The notes: a model not told the origin generated them from the sequence alone. Positions 29,493-38,109 are shown, counted from the first letter of the stretch. The stretch is 64,000 nt of DNA from Necropsobacter rosorum (GCA_000751835.1 CCMQ01000017.1:94269-158268); one strand, 5' to 3'. Translations and numbers: made by a program.

Positions 29493-30025
29493 TATTCCGT
29501 TAAGATTAATGCTTTTAAATACTGATAAATTTCCCGGTAGGCTTTCGGCGCTTTGTGCTGCTCGTTTTCTTTCTGTGCCGCGCGCAGCAGATGACGTAAA
29601 TGCTGGCGATCCGCCTGCGGGTAATCGGCGAGCAGCCGCGTTAGTGCCTCGTCGCCTTTGGCAATCAGTTCATCGCGCAGTTGTTCCAAGTTATGCAGCA
29701 TGGCCTGTTGATGATTATGCCGGTTTTCGATTTTGTCCAGCGCCTCCTGAATCGGGGCGACATCGGTGTTGCGCAACAGTTTTCCGATATATTGCAGCTG
29801 CCGGCGTTTGGCTTCTTTCTGTAAACGGCGGGCAAGATCTATCGCCTCCGACAGGCTATCATCCAGCGGGATTTTAGTTAAATTGGTTTGAGTTAAATTC
29901 ACCAGTTTTTCGCCCAGCTTTTTTAACGCTTCGGCATCCCGCTTGATTTCGCTTTTGCTGACCCAGATTATCTCTTCTTCCTGTTCTGCTTCCCAATCAA
30001 AGACGTCTTTTTTGCGTTTTGACAT
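29492..30025 (-). CDS. yjgA: Ribosome-biogenesis protein DarP (YjgA, DUF615)
   Basis: Member of the DUF615/YjgA family, reported to associate with late 50S ribosomal precursors. The 177-residue protein is highly charged and helical, starting MSKRKKDVFDWEAEQEEEIIWVSKSEIKRDAE and containing the family segment LTKIPLDDSLSEAIDLARR near residue 50 and RLLADYPQADRQHLRHLLR near the C-terminus. ATG 30025 has AGGATG just upstream and is preferred to the ATG five codons earlier. It is divergent from pmbA, the same neighbour as in H. influenzae. Confidence 0.9.
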   Translation of the reverse strand: MSKRKKDVFDWEAEQEEEIIWVSKSEIKRDAEALKKLGEKLVNLTQTNLTKIPLDDSLSEAIDLARRLQKEAKRRQLQYIGKLLRNTDVAPIQEALDKIENRHNHQQAMLHNLEQLRDELIAKGDEALTRLLADYPQADRQHLRHLLRAAQKENEQHKAPKAYREIYQYLKALILTE

Positions 30026-30141
30026 AATTACATCCTGCATTAAACTAAAAACGCGGTTAGTTTAGCATAATTCCGTCCGTATTAGCGAGATGACGTAAAA
30101 TAAGCTAAAATGCGCAACATGTTTAATACCAAGGTTTTAAT

Positions 30142-31497
30142 ATGGAAAATCAACAAAATCCGACCGCACTTTTAAAGCAGCAGGAACAGGCGCTGCGCGA
30201 GGCGGTCGTTTATGCGCTGGATGTGGCGCAAAAAGCCGGTGCCGGCGCGGAAGTGTCGGTAACGAAAGTCAGCGGATTATCCGTTTCCGCCCGTTTACAG
30301 GAAATTGAAAACGTCGAGTTTAACAATGATGGTGCGCTGGGCATTTCGGTGTATTTGGGTCAGCAAAAAGGCAATGCCTCAACCTCGGATTTAAGCCGCG
30401 ATGCGATTAAACGTGCGGTGGAAGCGGCGCTGGCTATCGCGCGATATACGTCCGCCGACGCGTGTGCCGGTCTGGCGGAACGGGAATTAATGGCATTTGA
30501 GGCGCCGGATTTGGCGCTTTATCATCACGCGGATATTGATGTGGCGCGTGCGGTGGAACTGGCGCTGCAAACAGAACAGGCCGCGCTGGATTATGATAAG
30601 CGGATCGTAAACAGTGAGGGCGCGGCGTTTAATTCTCACACCGGAGTTCGGGTTTATGGCAACAGTTACGGGATGCTGCAAAGTTATCTGTCGAGCCGTT
30701 ATTCTTTGTCCTGTTCGATGATCGCCGGGCATGAAGATCAACTGGAGCGGGATTATGAATATACGGTGGCGCGGGATATGCGGAAGCTGGAAACCCCCGA
30801 TTGGGTAGGCGCACGGTGCGCGCAGAAAACGCTGGCCCGTCTGCAACCGCAAAAAATTGCAACGCAGACCGTGCCGGTGATATTTTTAAATGATGTGGCG
30901 ACCGGCTTATTCGGTCATTTGGCGGCGGCGATCAGCGGCGGCAGTTTGTACCGTAAAGCCAGTTTTTTGCTCGATCGGTTGGGCAGCCAAATTTTACCGG
31001 ATTGGTTTCAGCTCAGTGAGCGACCGCATTTAATCGGTCAGCTGGCATCTTCCCCGTTTGACAGCGAAGGGGTCAGAACGGTTGCGCGCGAGATTATTGC
31101 ACGCGGTATTCTGCAAACCTATTTATTAACCAGTTACAGCGCAAGAAAACTGGGGATGCAAACTACCGGCCATGCCGGCGGGATTCACAACTGGCTGGTT
31201 AAACCGAATTTAAGCGGAGGATTGACCGCACTTTTACGCCGCATGGGGCGCGGTTTGCTGGTGACGGAGTTAATGGGGCAGGGCGTGAATCCGGTGACTG
31301 GTGATTATTCCCGCGGTGCCGGCGGCTTTTGGGTAGAAAACGGTGAGATTCAGTATCCGGTGGCGGAAATTACCATTGCCGGTCAATTGACGGATATGCT
31401 GCGTAATATCGTGGCGGTAGCCGATGATATTGAAACGCGGTCTAACATTCAGACCGGCTCGGTATTGCTGGAGGCGATGAAAGTATCGGGCAATTAA
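30142..31497 (+). CDS. pmbA: Metalloprotease subunit PmbA/TldE
   Basis: One half of the TldD/TldE protease, a hetero-complex that trims peptides such as microcin and CcdA antitoxins in E. coli. The 451-residue length is standard. Visible parts include the N-terminal [28 protein letters not shown], the mid-region [19 protein letters not shown], and the C-terminal signature [29 protein letters not shown]. As in other TldE proteins there is no HExxH-type metal site; TldD supplies that and is not in this window. Two uptake-sequence cores lie in the gene. Confidence 0.95.
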   Translation: MENQQNPTALLKQQEQALREAVVYALDVAQKAGAGAEVSVTKVSGLSVSARLQEIENVEFNNDGALGISVYLGQQKGNASTSDLSRDAIKRAVEAALAIARYTSADACAGLAERELMAFEAPDLALYHHADIDVARAVELALQTEQAALDYDKRIVNSEGAAFNSHTGVRVYGNSYGMLQSYLSSRYSLSCSMIAGHEDQLERDYEYTVARDMRKLETPDWVGARCAQKTLARLQPQKIATQTVPVIFLNDVATGLFGHLAAAISGGSLYRKASFLLDRLGSQILPDWFQLSERPHLIGQLASSPFDSEGVRTVAREIIARGILQTYLLTSYSARKLGMQTTGHAGGIHNWLVKPNLSGGLTALLRRMGRGLLVTELMGQGVNPVTGDYSRGAGGFWVENGEIQYPVAEITIAGQLTDMLRNIVAVADDIETRSNIQTGSVLLEAMKVSGN

Positions 31498-31505
31498 ATT
31501 TTATA

Positions 31506-31524
31506 AATGAGAATAATTCTTATT
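31506..31524. promoter_or_regulatory. Fur box upstream of the pmbA-hpt small RNA
   Basis: AATGAGAATAATTCTTATT is a near-perfect 9-1-9 inverted repeat matching the Fur consensus (TGATAATNATTATCA type). It overlaps the -35 element at 31523-31528, the position expected for iron-dependent repression. Confidence 0.75.
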
Positions 31525-31550
31525 GACATTAAAATCGATTTTGCTACAAT
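31523..31550 (+). promoter_or_regulatory. Promoter of the pmbA-hpt small RNA
   Basis: Perfect -35 TTGACA (31523-31528), 16-base spacer, TACAAT (31545-31550). Transcription would begin near 31557, with no open reading frame between it and the terminator at 31657-31687. Confidence 0.75.
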
Positions 31551-31556
31551 GACCGC

Positions 31557-31687
31557 GTTTGTTAAGTATTGCGATTAAAAATGATTGGGTAGAGGTCGTT
31601 TTTAAGATACTCCAAACAAAAGTAGAGTAGAAAGTAAATTCGTTAGGGTATTTGAAAAGCTGGAGTTTATACTTCAGCTTTTTTTTT
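31557..31687 (+). ncRNA. Putative Fur-regulated small RNA (about 130 nt)
   Basis: A stand-alone transcription unit lies between pmbA and hpt: a strong promoter at 31523-31550 with a Fur box over its -35 element, about 100 nt without a credible reading frame, then a hairpin AAGCTGGAGT (31657-31666) / ACTTCAGCTT (31671-31680) with a 4-base loop and nine T residues. This is the architecture of iron-responsive sRNAs such as RyhB, and of HrrF, reported in Haemophilus. I cannot confirm homology to either. If real, it would be made when iron is scarce and repress iron-using proteins by base pairing (inference). The unit could alternatively be only a long 5' leader for hpt with an attenuator. Confidence 0.65.
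31657..31687 (+). terminator. Terminator of the small RNA
   Basis: Ten-base stem 31657-31666 / 31671-31680 with one G-U pair and loop TTAT, followed by nine T residues (31679-31687). A TACAAT immediately after it (31690-31695) could be the -10 of a separate hpt promoter. Confidence 0.88.
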
Positions 31688-31746
31688 GCTACAATACGCG
31701 GCACTTATTCGCAGCGCAAAGATAACTTACTGATAAAGGTATATGT

Positions 31747-32286
31747 ATGAAGAAACACCATGTTGACATTTTAATTCCGCAGCAAGAGGTACAAACCCGG
31801 ATTCAGGAATTGGGGCGTGAGATCACCCAATTCTATCAACATAAACGGGCGGAGAAAGTGATTATCGTCGGTCTGTTGCGCGGCTCTTTTATGTTTATGG
31901 CGGATTTGGTGCGTGAAATGCAGTTGCCGGTGGAAATTGAATTTATGACGACCGCCAGTTACGGTTCCGGGATGACCAGCAATCATGATGTGAAGATCAG
32001 CAAGGATCTGGATGGTGATATTAAACATGAACATGTTTTAATTGTGGAAGACATTATTGATACGGGCTATACGCTACAAAAAGTGCGTGAGATTTTAAAG
32101 CTGCGCGAGCCGGCATCATTGGCAATCTGTACGCTGCTGGATAAACCTTCGCGGCGCGAGGTGGAAGTGCCGGTGGATTGGGTCGGATTTTCTATTCCCG
32201 ATGAGTTTGTGGTGGGTTACGGCATCGATTATGCGCAGCGCCACCGTAATTTGGGCTATATCGGAAAAGTCGTGCTGGATGAATAG
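31747..32286 (+). CDS. hpt: Hypoxanthine phosphoribosyltransferase
   Basis: Salvages hypoxanthine (and guanine) to nucleotides using PRPP. The 179-residue protein has the type-I phosphoribosyltransferase fold: [16 protein letters not shown] near residue 40, the flexible loop [11 protein letters not shown] near residue 69, and the PRPP-binding motif [14 protein letters not shown] near residue 98, ending in [14 protein letters not shown]. Length and motifs fit Hpt rather than the ~150-residue Gpt. It is monocistronic, with a terminator right after it. Confidence 0.95.
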   Translation: MKKHHVDILIPQQEVQTRIQELGREITQFYQHKRAEKVIIVGLLRGSFMFMADLVREMQLPVEIEFMTTASYGSGMTSNHDVKISKDLDGDIKHEHVLIVEDIIDTGYTLQKVREILKLREPASLAICTLLDKPSRREVEVPVDWVGFSIPDEFVVGYGIDYAQRHRNLGYIGKVVLDE

Positions 32287-32309
32287 GCCGATATGGCTTC
32301 AGATAAACG

Positions 32310-32343
32310 AAAGGCTTGTTTTATGTCGTAACAAGCCTTTTTT
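32310..32343 (+). terminator. hpt terminator
   Basis: Stem AAAGGCTTGTT (32310-32320) / AACAAGCCTTT (32330-32340), 9-base loop, then TTT. The mirror T-rich side is less marked, so it mainly serves hpt; it may also serve the convergent gene. Confidence 0.8.
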
Positions 32344-32355
32344 GTGCGAATGATA

Positions 32356-32673
32356 TTATTGCTGTTTTGAAGTGAGTTTCGCCAACCCGATATCACAGCT
32401 TCTGATTTGCGTCGCCAGTTCCATTTCAAGGATTTGCTGTTTGCTTTGATTCAATTTGCTTTTGATTTTGCGTAACTGAGTGTGGGTCCCCGGTTGTTTT
32501 TCCGCTTCGGCAATCAGATTTTCCGTTTCTTTGAATAACTTTTCACATTGCTGCGGTAATGCCTGAATTTCTGTTTGTTTTTCTGTTGGCTGAGCTTGTG
32601 CTGAGACGGAAACACCGGTCAAGGTTGCGGCTGCAAAAAAAGCCGTCAGCACGAATTTTATTGTTGTTTTCAT
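32356..32673 (-). CDS. Small periplasmic protein, DUF5339-like, unknown function
   Basis: The 105-residue protein has a cleavable signal peptide (hydrophobic stretch FVLTAFFAAATLTGVSVSAQA, cleavage before QPTEKQ). The mature ~78 residues are helical with two cysteines about 48 residues apart, in ALPQQCEKLFKETENLI and QIRSCDIGLAKL. The family may be DUF5339, small Pasteurellaceae/Neisseria proteins without known role (from memory). An AGGGG Shine-Dalgarno precedes the ATG. It is divergent from cydA and shares its 459-bp upstream region, which contains CRP- and FNR-like sites. Confidence 0.75.
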   Translation of the reverse strand: MKTTIKFVLTAFFAAATLTGVSVSAQAQPTEKQTEIQALPQQCEKLFKETENLIAEAEKQPGTHTQLRKIKSKLNQSKQQILEMELATQIRSCDIGLAKLTSKQQ

Positions 32674-32808
32674 TAAAACCCCTTTATTAATTTTTAAATA
32701 CTAAAAATCAAACGCAACGAAAGTTATCAGAATATCCGCGCGATGTCTAGTACTGGTTGATTTTTTATTCCGTCTTGTGATCATGTACACAATAAATGTT
32801 GTAAAAAT

Positions 32809-32818
32809 GTTAATAAAA
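32809..32818. promoter_or_regulatory. ArcA-like site upstream of cydA
   Basis: TGTTAATAAA closely matches the ArcA core (WGTTAATTAW). cydAB is activated by ArcA in E. coli; activity here is inferred. Confidence 0.4.
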
Positions 32819-32826
32819 TATGTGAT

Positions 32827-32840
32827 TTGACTTATATCAA
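32827..32840. promoter_or_regulatory. FNR box upstream of cydA
   Basis: TTGAC-TTAT-ATCAA matches the FNR consensus TTGAT-N4-ATCAA at 9 of 10 positions. It is centred about 40 bases upstream of the start expected from TATTAT at 32861-32866, the class II activator position. Confidence 0.65.
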
Positions 32841-33132
32841 TAGATAAGATTATACCTATTTATTATTATTTTTGATTTAAATACAAAAATGTGATCAGTA
32901 TTGCATTTTTACGGTTTTTTATCCTTATCTTTAGTAGTAGAATACATCCCTGTCTTGGGGTACCTATGAGAATAATTAATTACTGGCTGTAAAAATAGTG
33001 TGAATTTTATGTTGTAGTAATAATTATAAAGGTAATTCAATGGAGCTTGCTTAGGGAACATTCTTTTAAGCGTATGGGGTGATTACATGGTAATCATTTG
33101 TGAAGAACTTGTAGCATTTACAAGGAGTTGAG

Positions 33133-34698
33133 ATGTTAGACGTTGTTGAACTCTCTAGATTGCAGTTTGCATTAACTGCGTTATATCACTTTTTGTTTGT
33201 GCCGTTAACGCTGGGATTATCCTTTATTCTGGTGATAATGGAAACGCTTTATGTGGCGACAGGCAAAGAAGTGTATAAAGATATGACAAAATTCTGGGGT
33301 AAGTTATTTGGTATTAACTTTGCTCTGGGGGTAACCACTGGTATTACAATGGAATTCCAGTTCGGTACCAACTGGTCATATTATTCTCATTATGTCGGTG
33401 ATATCTTCGGTGCACCGCTGGCGATTGAAGCATTGTTAGCATTTTTCTTAGAGTCAACTTTCGTCGGGTTGTTCTTCTTTGGCTGGGATCGTTTATCAAA
33501 AGGCAAACATTTGTTAACGACATATTGTGTGGCTTTCGGTTCAAACTTATCCGCAATGTGGATTTTAGTTGCGAACGGCTGGATGCAAAATCCGATCGGT
33601 TCTGAGTTTAACTTTGAAACCATGCGTATGGAAATGACCAGCTTTATGGAGTTGTGGTTAAATCCGGTGGCACAAAGTAAATTCTTACACACCTTATCGG
33701 CCGGTTATGTATCCGGTGCGTTCTTCGTATTGGGGATCAGCGCATACTATATTTTAAAAGGACGCGATATCGGCTTTGCCAAACGTTCTTTTTCTGTCGC
33801 TTCCGTCTTCGGTATCATCTCGGTTATTTCTGTGCTGATTATGGGTGATGAGTCCGGTTATGAAATCGGTCAGACTCAGCCGGTGAAACTGGCGGCGATG
33901 GAAGGCGAATGGCATACTCAGCCGGCGCCTGCGGCATGGAATATGCTGGTTATTCCAAACCAAGCGGAACGGAAAAACGATTTCGCCATTCAGATCCCTT
34001 ATGCGGCGGGGTTAATTGTCACCCGTTCTATCGATAAACAGTTCGCAGGTTTAGTTGATTTACAAGCCCGCAATGAAGAGCGTGTACGCAACGGAATGAT
34101 GGCTTACGGCTTATTACAGCAGTTAAAAGCGGAGAAAAAAGCGCAAGGTCAGGTCAGCGAAGCTTCAAAAGCACAGTTTAGTGCGGTTAAAAATGATCTC
34201 GGTTTCGGTTTATTGCTCAAACGCTATACGGACAACGTTGTTGATGCCACCGACGAGCAAATCAAAGCGGCCGCGGCCGATACCATTCCGAACGTCGGGC
34301 CGACTTTCTGGTCATTCCGCGTCATGATGGCTGCCGGCGGCTTGATTTTACTCCTGATGCTTGCGGCATTCGTACAAAATGTGCGTAAAACCGTGGGACG
34401 CAGTCCGCTGTTACTGAAAGCATTATTATGGGGGATGCCGTTGCCGTGGATTGCAATTGAAAGCGGTTGGTTCTTGGCGGAATATGGCCGTCAGCCATGG
34501 GCGATTTATGACGTGTTGCCGGTCGGCGTGGCCGCATCGCATTTAACGACGGGCGATCTGTGGTTCTCTATCGGCTTAATTTGTGCCTTGTACACCGTAT
34601 TCCTTGTCGTCGAAATGTACTTAATGTTCAAATATGGTCGCCTTGGCCCAAGTTCGTTAAAAACCGGCCGTTACTATTTTGAACAATCATCTAAATAA
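33133..34698 (+). CDS. cydA: Cytochrome bd quinol oxidase subunit I
   Basis: Membrane subunit carrying hemes b558, b595 and d of the high-affinity, oxygen-scavenging bd oxidase. The 521-residue length is that of the E. coli type with the long Q-loop. The heme ligands are in place: His19 in [12 protein letters not shown], the His in [13 protein letters not shown] near residue 186, and Met in [11 protein letters not shown] near residue 396. It has about nine membrane helices. AAGGAG lies before the ATG. It is the first gene of cydABX-ybgE and is likely induced at low oxygen through the FNR/ArcA-like sites upstream. Confidence 0.98.
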   Translation: MLDVVELSRLQFALTALYHFLFVPLTLGLSFILVIMETLYVATGKEVYKDMTKFWGKLFGINFALGVTTGITMEFQFGTNWSYYSHYVGDIFGAPLAIEALLAFFLESTFVGLFFFGWDRLSKGKHLLTTYCVAFGSNLSAMWILVANGWMQNPIGSEFNFETMRMEMTSFMELWLNPVAQSKFLHTLSAGYVSGAFFVLGISAYYILKGRDIGFAKRSFSVASVFGIISVISVLIMGDESGYEIGQTQPVKLAAMEGEWHTQPAPAAWNMLVIPNQAERKNDFAIQIPYAAGLIVTRSIDKQFAGLVDLQARNEERVRNGMMAYGLLQQLKAEKKAQGQVSEASKAQFSAVKNDLGFGLLLKRYTDNVVDATDEQIKAAAADTIPNVGPTFWSFRVMMAAGGLILLLMLAAFVQNVRKTVGRSPLLLKALLWGMPLPWIAIESGWFLAEYGRQPWAIYDVLPVGVAASHLTTGDLWFSIGLICALYTVFLVVEMYLMFKYGRLGPSSLKTGRYYFEQSSK

Positions 34699-34710
34699 GC
34701 AGGAGCGCAT

Positions 34711-35847
34711 ATGATTGATTATGAATTTCTACGTTTTGTTTGGTGGATTTTAGTCGGTGTATTGCTTATTGGATTTGCAGTAACTGATGGATTTGATATG
34801 GGCGTCATCACTTTATTGCCTTTTGCAGGTAAAAAAGAAGTGGAAAAACGCATTATGATCAACTCGATTGCACCACACTGGGACGGTAACCAAGTCTGGT
34901 TATTAACCGCCGGCGGCGCAATGTTTGCGGCCTGGCCGATCGTTTATGCCACCTCTTTTTCCGGGTTCTATATTGCGATGATTCTGGTGCTTGCCGCCTT
35001 ATTCTTCCGCCCGGTCGGCTTTGAATACCGTGCAAAAATCAACAATCCGACATGGCGTAAAGCTTGGGATTGGGGTTTATTCTTAGGCGGTTTTGTGCCG
35101 TCGTTGGTATTCGGTGTGGCATTCGGTAATTTATTACAGGGCGTACCCTTTGAATTCAACGACTTAATGCAGGTGACTTACACCGGTTCTTTCTTTGCGT
35201 TATTAAATCCGTTCGCTTTGCTTTGCGGTGTGATTAGCTTAGCCATGTTAACGACACATGGCGGTGCATGGTTACAGATGAAAACCACATCTGAATTGCG
35301 TGAGCGCGCCCGTGTGGTGACACAGGTCGGCGCATTCGCCACCTTAATCACATTCGTGCTGGCGGGGATTTGGCTGTATTTCAAAGACGGTTTTGTGGTG
35401 ACCAGCGTGCTTGATCACAACGCACCGTCTTCACCGCTCGGCAAAGAGGTCATCACTCAGACCGGAGCATGGTTTGATAATTATAAAGCCGCACCGATAC
35501 TGTTTATCTTCCCGGCATTGGCAATAGGCGGCGCATTGCTGAATATTCTGGCTTCGAAGGCTAATCGTTGCGGGCTGGCATTCCTGTTCTCATCATTAAC
35601 TATGGCCGGTATTATTCTGACCTGCGGTATTTCAATGTTCCCGTTCGTGATGCCGTCAATCACACATCCTGAAATGAGTTTACTGATGTGGGATGCGACT
35701 TCAAGCGAATTGACGCTGACGTTGATGCTCGGCTTGGCACTGGTGTTCGTGGTGATTTTACTGGCTTATACGATTTGGGCATATATGAAGATGTTCGGTC
35801 GTCTTGACAGTGATTTCATTGAAGAAAACAAAAACTCATTATACTAA
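34711..35847 (+). CDS. cydB: Cytochrome bd quinol oxidase subunit II
   Basis: Structural membrane subunit of the bd oxidase, needed with CydA for heme insertion. The 378-residue protein has about eight hydrophobic helices, starting FLRFVWWILVGVLLIGFAVTDGFDMGV and containing the conserved NQVWLLTAGGAMFAAWP near residue 60 and SSELTLTLMLGLALVFVVILLAYTIWAY at the end. It follows cydA after 12 bases with a GGAG Shine-Dalgarno. Its stop codon overlaps the Shine-Dalgarno of cydX. Confidence 0.98.
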   Translation: MIDYEFLRFVWWILVGVLLIGFAVTDGFDMGVITLLPFAGKKEVEKRIMINSIAPHWDGNQVWLLTAGGAMFAAWPIVYATSFSGFYIAMILVLAALFFRPVGFEYRAKINNPTWRKAWDWGLFLGGFVPSLVFGVAFGNLLQGVPFEFNDLMQVTYTGSFFALLNPFALLCGVISLAMLTTHGGAWLQMKTTSELRERARVVTQVGAFATLITFVLAGIWLYFKDGFVVTSVLDHNAPSSPLGKEVITQTGAWFDNYKAAPILFIFPALAIGGALLNILASKANRCGLAFLFSSLTMAGIILTCGISMFPFVMPSITHPEMSLLMWDATSSELTLTLMLGLALVFVVILLAYTIWAYMKMFGRLDSDFIEENKNSLY

Positions 35848-35858
35848 GGAGATAAATT

Positions 35859-35957
35859 ATGTTTTATGTTTTGTGGGTAGTGGGTGTTTTGTTCGCCGTT
35901 ATGATCAGTGCCGTGATTACGATCGGTATTGAAAAAACAGGTAAATTTGACGAGTAA
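35859..35957 (+). CDS. cydX: Cytochrome bd small subunit CydX
   Basis: The 32-residue single-helix protein stabilises the CydAB oxidase and its hemes. The sequence is MFYVLWVVGVLFAVMISAVI then TIGIEKTGKFDE, with the family's N-terminal MFYxxW and acidic tail. It has an excellent AAGGAG (35846-35851) 7 bases before the ATG and sits between cydB and ybgE, exactly where CydX is found in other gamma-proteobacteria. It is short enough to be missed by routine gene finding. Confidence 0.93.
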   Translation: MFYVLWVVGVLFAVMISAVITIGIEKTGKFDE

Positions 35958-35961
35958 GTCA

Positions 35962-36246
35962 ATGATCAATGCACTGTATCAACAGCTAAATAAGGGCTCC
36001 TGGCGAGCCCTTTCCTTTATACTTGCGGTGATAGTTACGCTATTCTTTTTCTTTAATATCAATGAGTTTGCCTCTCAGCTGAGAGTGGCGTCACCGTTTT
36101 GGGTCATGGCGTTAATCTGGGCGACCATGATTTTATGGATTCACGGCATCGGATTTGAAATCCGTTCCGTGGTATGGAAATGCGTGTTTTTCCCGCTGTG
36201 CGGCTATGTAATCGCACTGATTGCGCTGTTTAATAACCTGGTATAA
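35962..36246 (+). CDS. ybgE: cyd operon protein YbgE
   Basis: Small inner-membrane protein of unknown function encoded with the bd oxidase. The 94-residue protein has three hydrophobic helices: LSFILAVIVTLFFFFNI, PFWVMALIWATMILWIHGIGF and VFFPLCGYVIALIALF. The WRALSF start and IHGIGFEIRSVVWKCVFFPL motif correspond to E. coli YbgE. ATG 35962 follows cydX after four bases; an in-frame TTG at 35929 inside cydX is less likely. Last gene of the cyd operon. Confidence 0.88.
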   Translation: MINALYQQLNKGSWRALSFILAVIVTLFFFFNINEFASQLRVASPFWVMALIWATMILWIHGIGFEIRSVVWKCVFFPLCGYVIALIALFNNLV

Positions 36247-36252
36247 TCTCTC

Positions 36253-36285
36253 AGAGCGGGTGATATTGCCCGCTCTTTCATTTTC
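36253..36285 (+). terminator. cyd operon terminator
   Basis: Eight-base stem AGAGCGGG (36253-36260) / CCCGCTCT (36269-36276), 8-base loop, followed by TTCATTTTC. Confidence 0.75.
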
Positions 36286-36394
36286 ATTTGCCGCCCGCTT
36301 CAGCGTGCGGATTATTTGGGTTTCAGCCGTTGGTCGATGATAAAAATTGTTTAATTTTTATAAAAAATAATTATTTCCGACCGCACTTTATTGC

Positions 36395-36423
36395 TTGCTA
36401 ATCCGAGCCAGTCGCTCTAAAAT
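36395..36423 (+). promoter_or_regulatory. Probable promoter of ybgC-tol-pal
   Basis: TTGCTA (36395-36400), 17-base spacer, TAAAAT (36418-36423), about 50 bases before ybgC. The spacing is ideal and each element has two mismatches or fewer. Confidence 0.55.
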
Positions 36424-36480
36424 ACGCGAATTTTCTTCCTTATAAAAATAGTGTTGATTATCTGAAGGTTGAATGCTGAA

Positions 36481-36882
36481 ATGAAGATATTTTCGTTCCC
36501 GGTACGGGTGTACTACGAAGATACCGACGCCGGCGGCGTGGTGTATCATGCGCGTTATCTGCATTTTTTTGAACGCGCGCGGACGGAATATTTACGCGGG
36601 TTGAACTTCTCCCAGCAGACATTATTACATGAACGGAATATCGCATTTGTTGTCAAATCAATGCAGATTGATTATTGTTTGCCGGCAAAGCTGGATGATT
36701 TGCTGAGGGTGGACACCGATGTCACCGAGGTGAAAGGTGCGACGATTTTGTTTACACAATTATTAAGAAGAGAGAATGTGATTTTATGCAAAGCCACGGT
36801 AAAAGTGGCTTGTGTTGATCTGGGTAAAATGAAACCGACGGCTATTCCTGTTGAGATCAAGTCTGCGTTTCGGATTCACTGA
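36481..36882 (+). CDS. ybgC: Acyl-CoA thioesterase YbgC (Tol-Pal associated)
   Basis: Hot-dog-fold thioesterase that hydrolyses short-chain acyl-CoA and is the conserved first gene of the tol-pal operon. The 133-residue protein shows the 4HBT catalytic motif VYYEDTDAGGVVYHARYLHFFERARTEYL near residue 9, with the active Asp. ATG 36481 matches the N-terminus of homologues (MKIFSFPVRVYYEDTD). A TTG four codons upstream overlaps the Shine-Dalgarno and is unlikely. It is 33 bases from tolQ. Confidence 0.94.
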   Translation: MKIFSFPVRVYYEDTDAGGVVYHARYLHFFERARTEYLRGLNFSQQTLLHERNIAFVVKSMQIDYCLPAKLDDLLRVDTDVTEVKGATILFTQLLRRENVILCKATVKVACVDLGKMKPTAIPVEIKSAFRIH

Positions 36883-36915
36883 CGTTTAGGTATATTAATT
36901 TCTCGGAGTTATCTA

Positions 36916-37605
36916 ATGACTACTGAATTGAACTTTTTAGAACTGTTTCTAAAAGCAAGTATTGTTGTTCAAATTGTAATTTTAATTTTAGTCTCGTTTT
37001 CAATTGCCTCTTGGGCGATCATTATTCAGCGCAGCCGTGTATTGACCAAGGCGCTGAAAGAATCCTCCGCCTTTGAAGACCGTTTCTGGTCGGGTGAAGA
37101 TCTGCACAAACTGTATGAAGGATTATCCAACCGCCGTGACGGTTTATCCGGCAGCGAACAGATTTTTTATGTCGGTTTTAAAGAATTCTCCCGCTTAAAA
37201 CAGGCGAATCCCGATTCGCCGGAATCCATTATTCAGGGCAGTTCGCGCGCAATGAATCTGGCGATGAACCGCGAAGTGGAAGATTTGGAAACCCGCGTTC
37301 CGTTTTTGGCCACCGTCGCCTCAATCAGCCCGTATATCGGTTTGTTCGGTACGGTATGGGGGATTATGCATGCGTTTATGGGCTTAAGCGGCGCCAAGCA
37401 GGCAACCCTGCAAATGGTCGCCCCGGGGATCGCCGAAGCGCTGATTGCCACCGCAATCGGCCTGTTCGCCGCCATTCCGGCGGTGATGGCCTATAACCGC
37501 CTGAGTTTACGCGTTAATAAGCTTGAACAGAATTACGGTAATTTCATTGATGAATTTACCACCATTTTGCATCGTCAGGTGTTCGGTCGGAATCACCACA
37601 ATTAA
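36916..37605 (+). CDS. tolQ: Tol-Pal system protein TolQ
   Basis: Inner-membrane proton-channel subunit of the Tol-Pal machine, homologous to ExbB and MotA; with TolR it energises TolA. The 229-residue protein has three membrane helices: [21 protein letters not shown] near residue 17, [21 protein letters not shown] near residue 138 and [24 protein letters not shown] near residue 173, with the conserved channel Thr and proline residues. GGAG precedes the start. An uptake-sequence hairpin separates it from tolR. Confidence 0.97.
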   Translation: MTTELNFLELFLKASIVVQIVILILVSFSIASWAIIIQRSRVLTKALKESSAFEDRFWSGEDLHKLYEGLSNRRDGLSGSEQIFYVGFKEFSRLKQANPDSPESIIQGSSRAMNLAMNREVEDLETRVPFLATVASISPYIGLFGTVWGIMHAFMGLSGAKQATLQMVAPGIAEALIATAIGLFAAIPAVMAYNRLSLRVNKLEQNYGNFIDEFTTILHRQVFGRNHHN

Positions 37606-37620
37606 TTCAGGTTCCATGTT

Positions 37621-37646
37621 GACCGCACCAAAGTGCGGTCGGTTTT
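37621..37646 (+). repeat. Inverted uptake-sequence hairpin between tolQ and tolR
   Basis: GACCGCAC (37621-37628) pairs with GTGCGGTC (37633-37640) around CAAA, then GGTTTTAG. The right arm contains an exact AAGTGCGGT (37631-37639). It sits inside an operon that must be read through, so it is probably a weak terminator or a stability element. Confidence 0.65.
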
Positions 37647-37670
37647 AGAAAAGTTTTTTTAGAGGCAATT

Positions 37671-38093
37671 ATGTCTTATCGTCGCAGACGTCGCGATATT
37701 AAATCCGAAATTAATATCGTGCCTTTTTTAGATGTATTATTAGTTCTGGTGCTGATTTTTATGGCAACCGCGCCGATTATCAGCCAGAGCGTACAGGTTG
37801 AACTGCCGGATGCCGTTGACAGTCAGAACGTATCGAATGAAGATAAAGTGCCGGTGATTCTGGAAGTATCGGGAATTGGTCAATATACGCTTTCCGTGGG
37901 CGGAGAGCGCAGTGAGGGGCTGACGGAAGAAATGGTCACTCAACTGACTAAACAGGAATATGACAAAGATAACAACACGATGTTTTTAGTGGGCGGGGCG
38001 AAAGATGTGCCTTATGAGGAAGTCATCAAAGCGCTGAACCTGCTTCATCTTGCAGGCATTAAATCCGTCGGATTAATGACTAACCCGATTTAA
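37671..38093 (+). CDS. tolR: Tol-Pal system protein TolR
   Basis: Inner-membrane, ExbD-like partner of TolQ that carries the proton-responsive Asp. The 140-residue protein begins with the cytoplasmic RRRRRDIKSEINIVPFLDVLLVLVLIFMATAPII, containing the conserved Asp of the membrane helix (about residue 23). It then has a periplasmic domain ending in LHLAGIKSVGLMTNPI. AGAGGCAATT precedes the ATG. Confidence 0.97.
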   Translation: MSYRRRRRDIKSEINIVPFLDVLLVLVLIFMATAPIISQSVQVELPDAVDSQNVSNEDKVPVILEVSGIGQYTLSVGGERSEGLTEEMVTQLTKQEYDKDNNTMFLVGGAKDVPYEEVIKALNLLHLAGIKSVGLMTNPI

Positions 38094-38109
38094 CTAAGTA
38101 GGTATAATT

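Larger units (their letters stand above)
32674..33132. other. 459-bp regulatory region between the small secreted protein and cydA
   Basis: AT-rich region with several control signals. There is a CRP-like site TGTGA-N6-ACACA at 32776-32791, an ArcA-like TGTTAATAAA at 32809-32818, an FNR box at 32827-32840 and a -10 TATTAT at 32861-32866. The cydA message would carry a leader of about 260 nt. Near its end are a perfect inverted repeat (33080-33086 / 33090-33096) and a 14-codon reading frame (33087-33131) whose stop overlaps the cydA Shine-Dalgarno region. No full gene was recognised. Confidence 0.6.
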
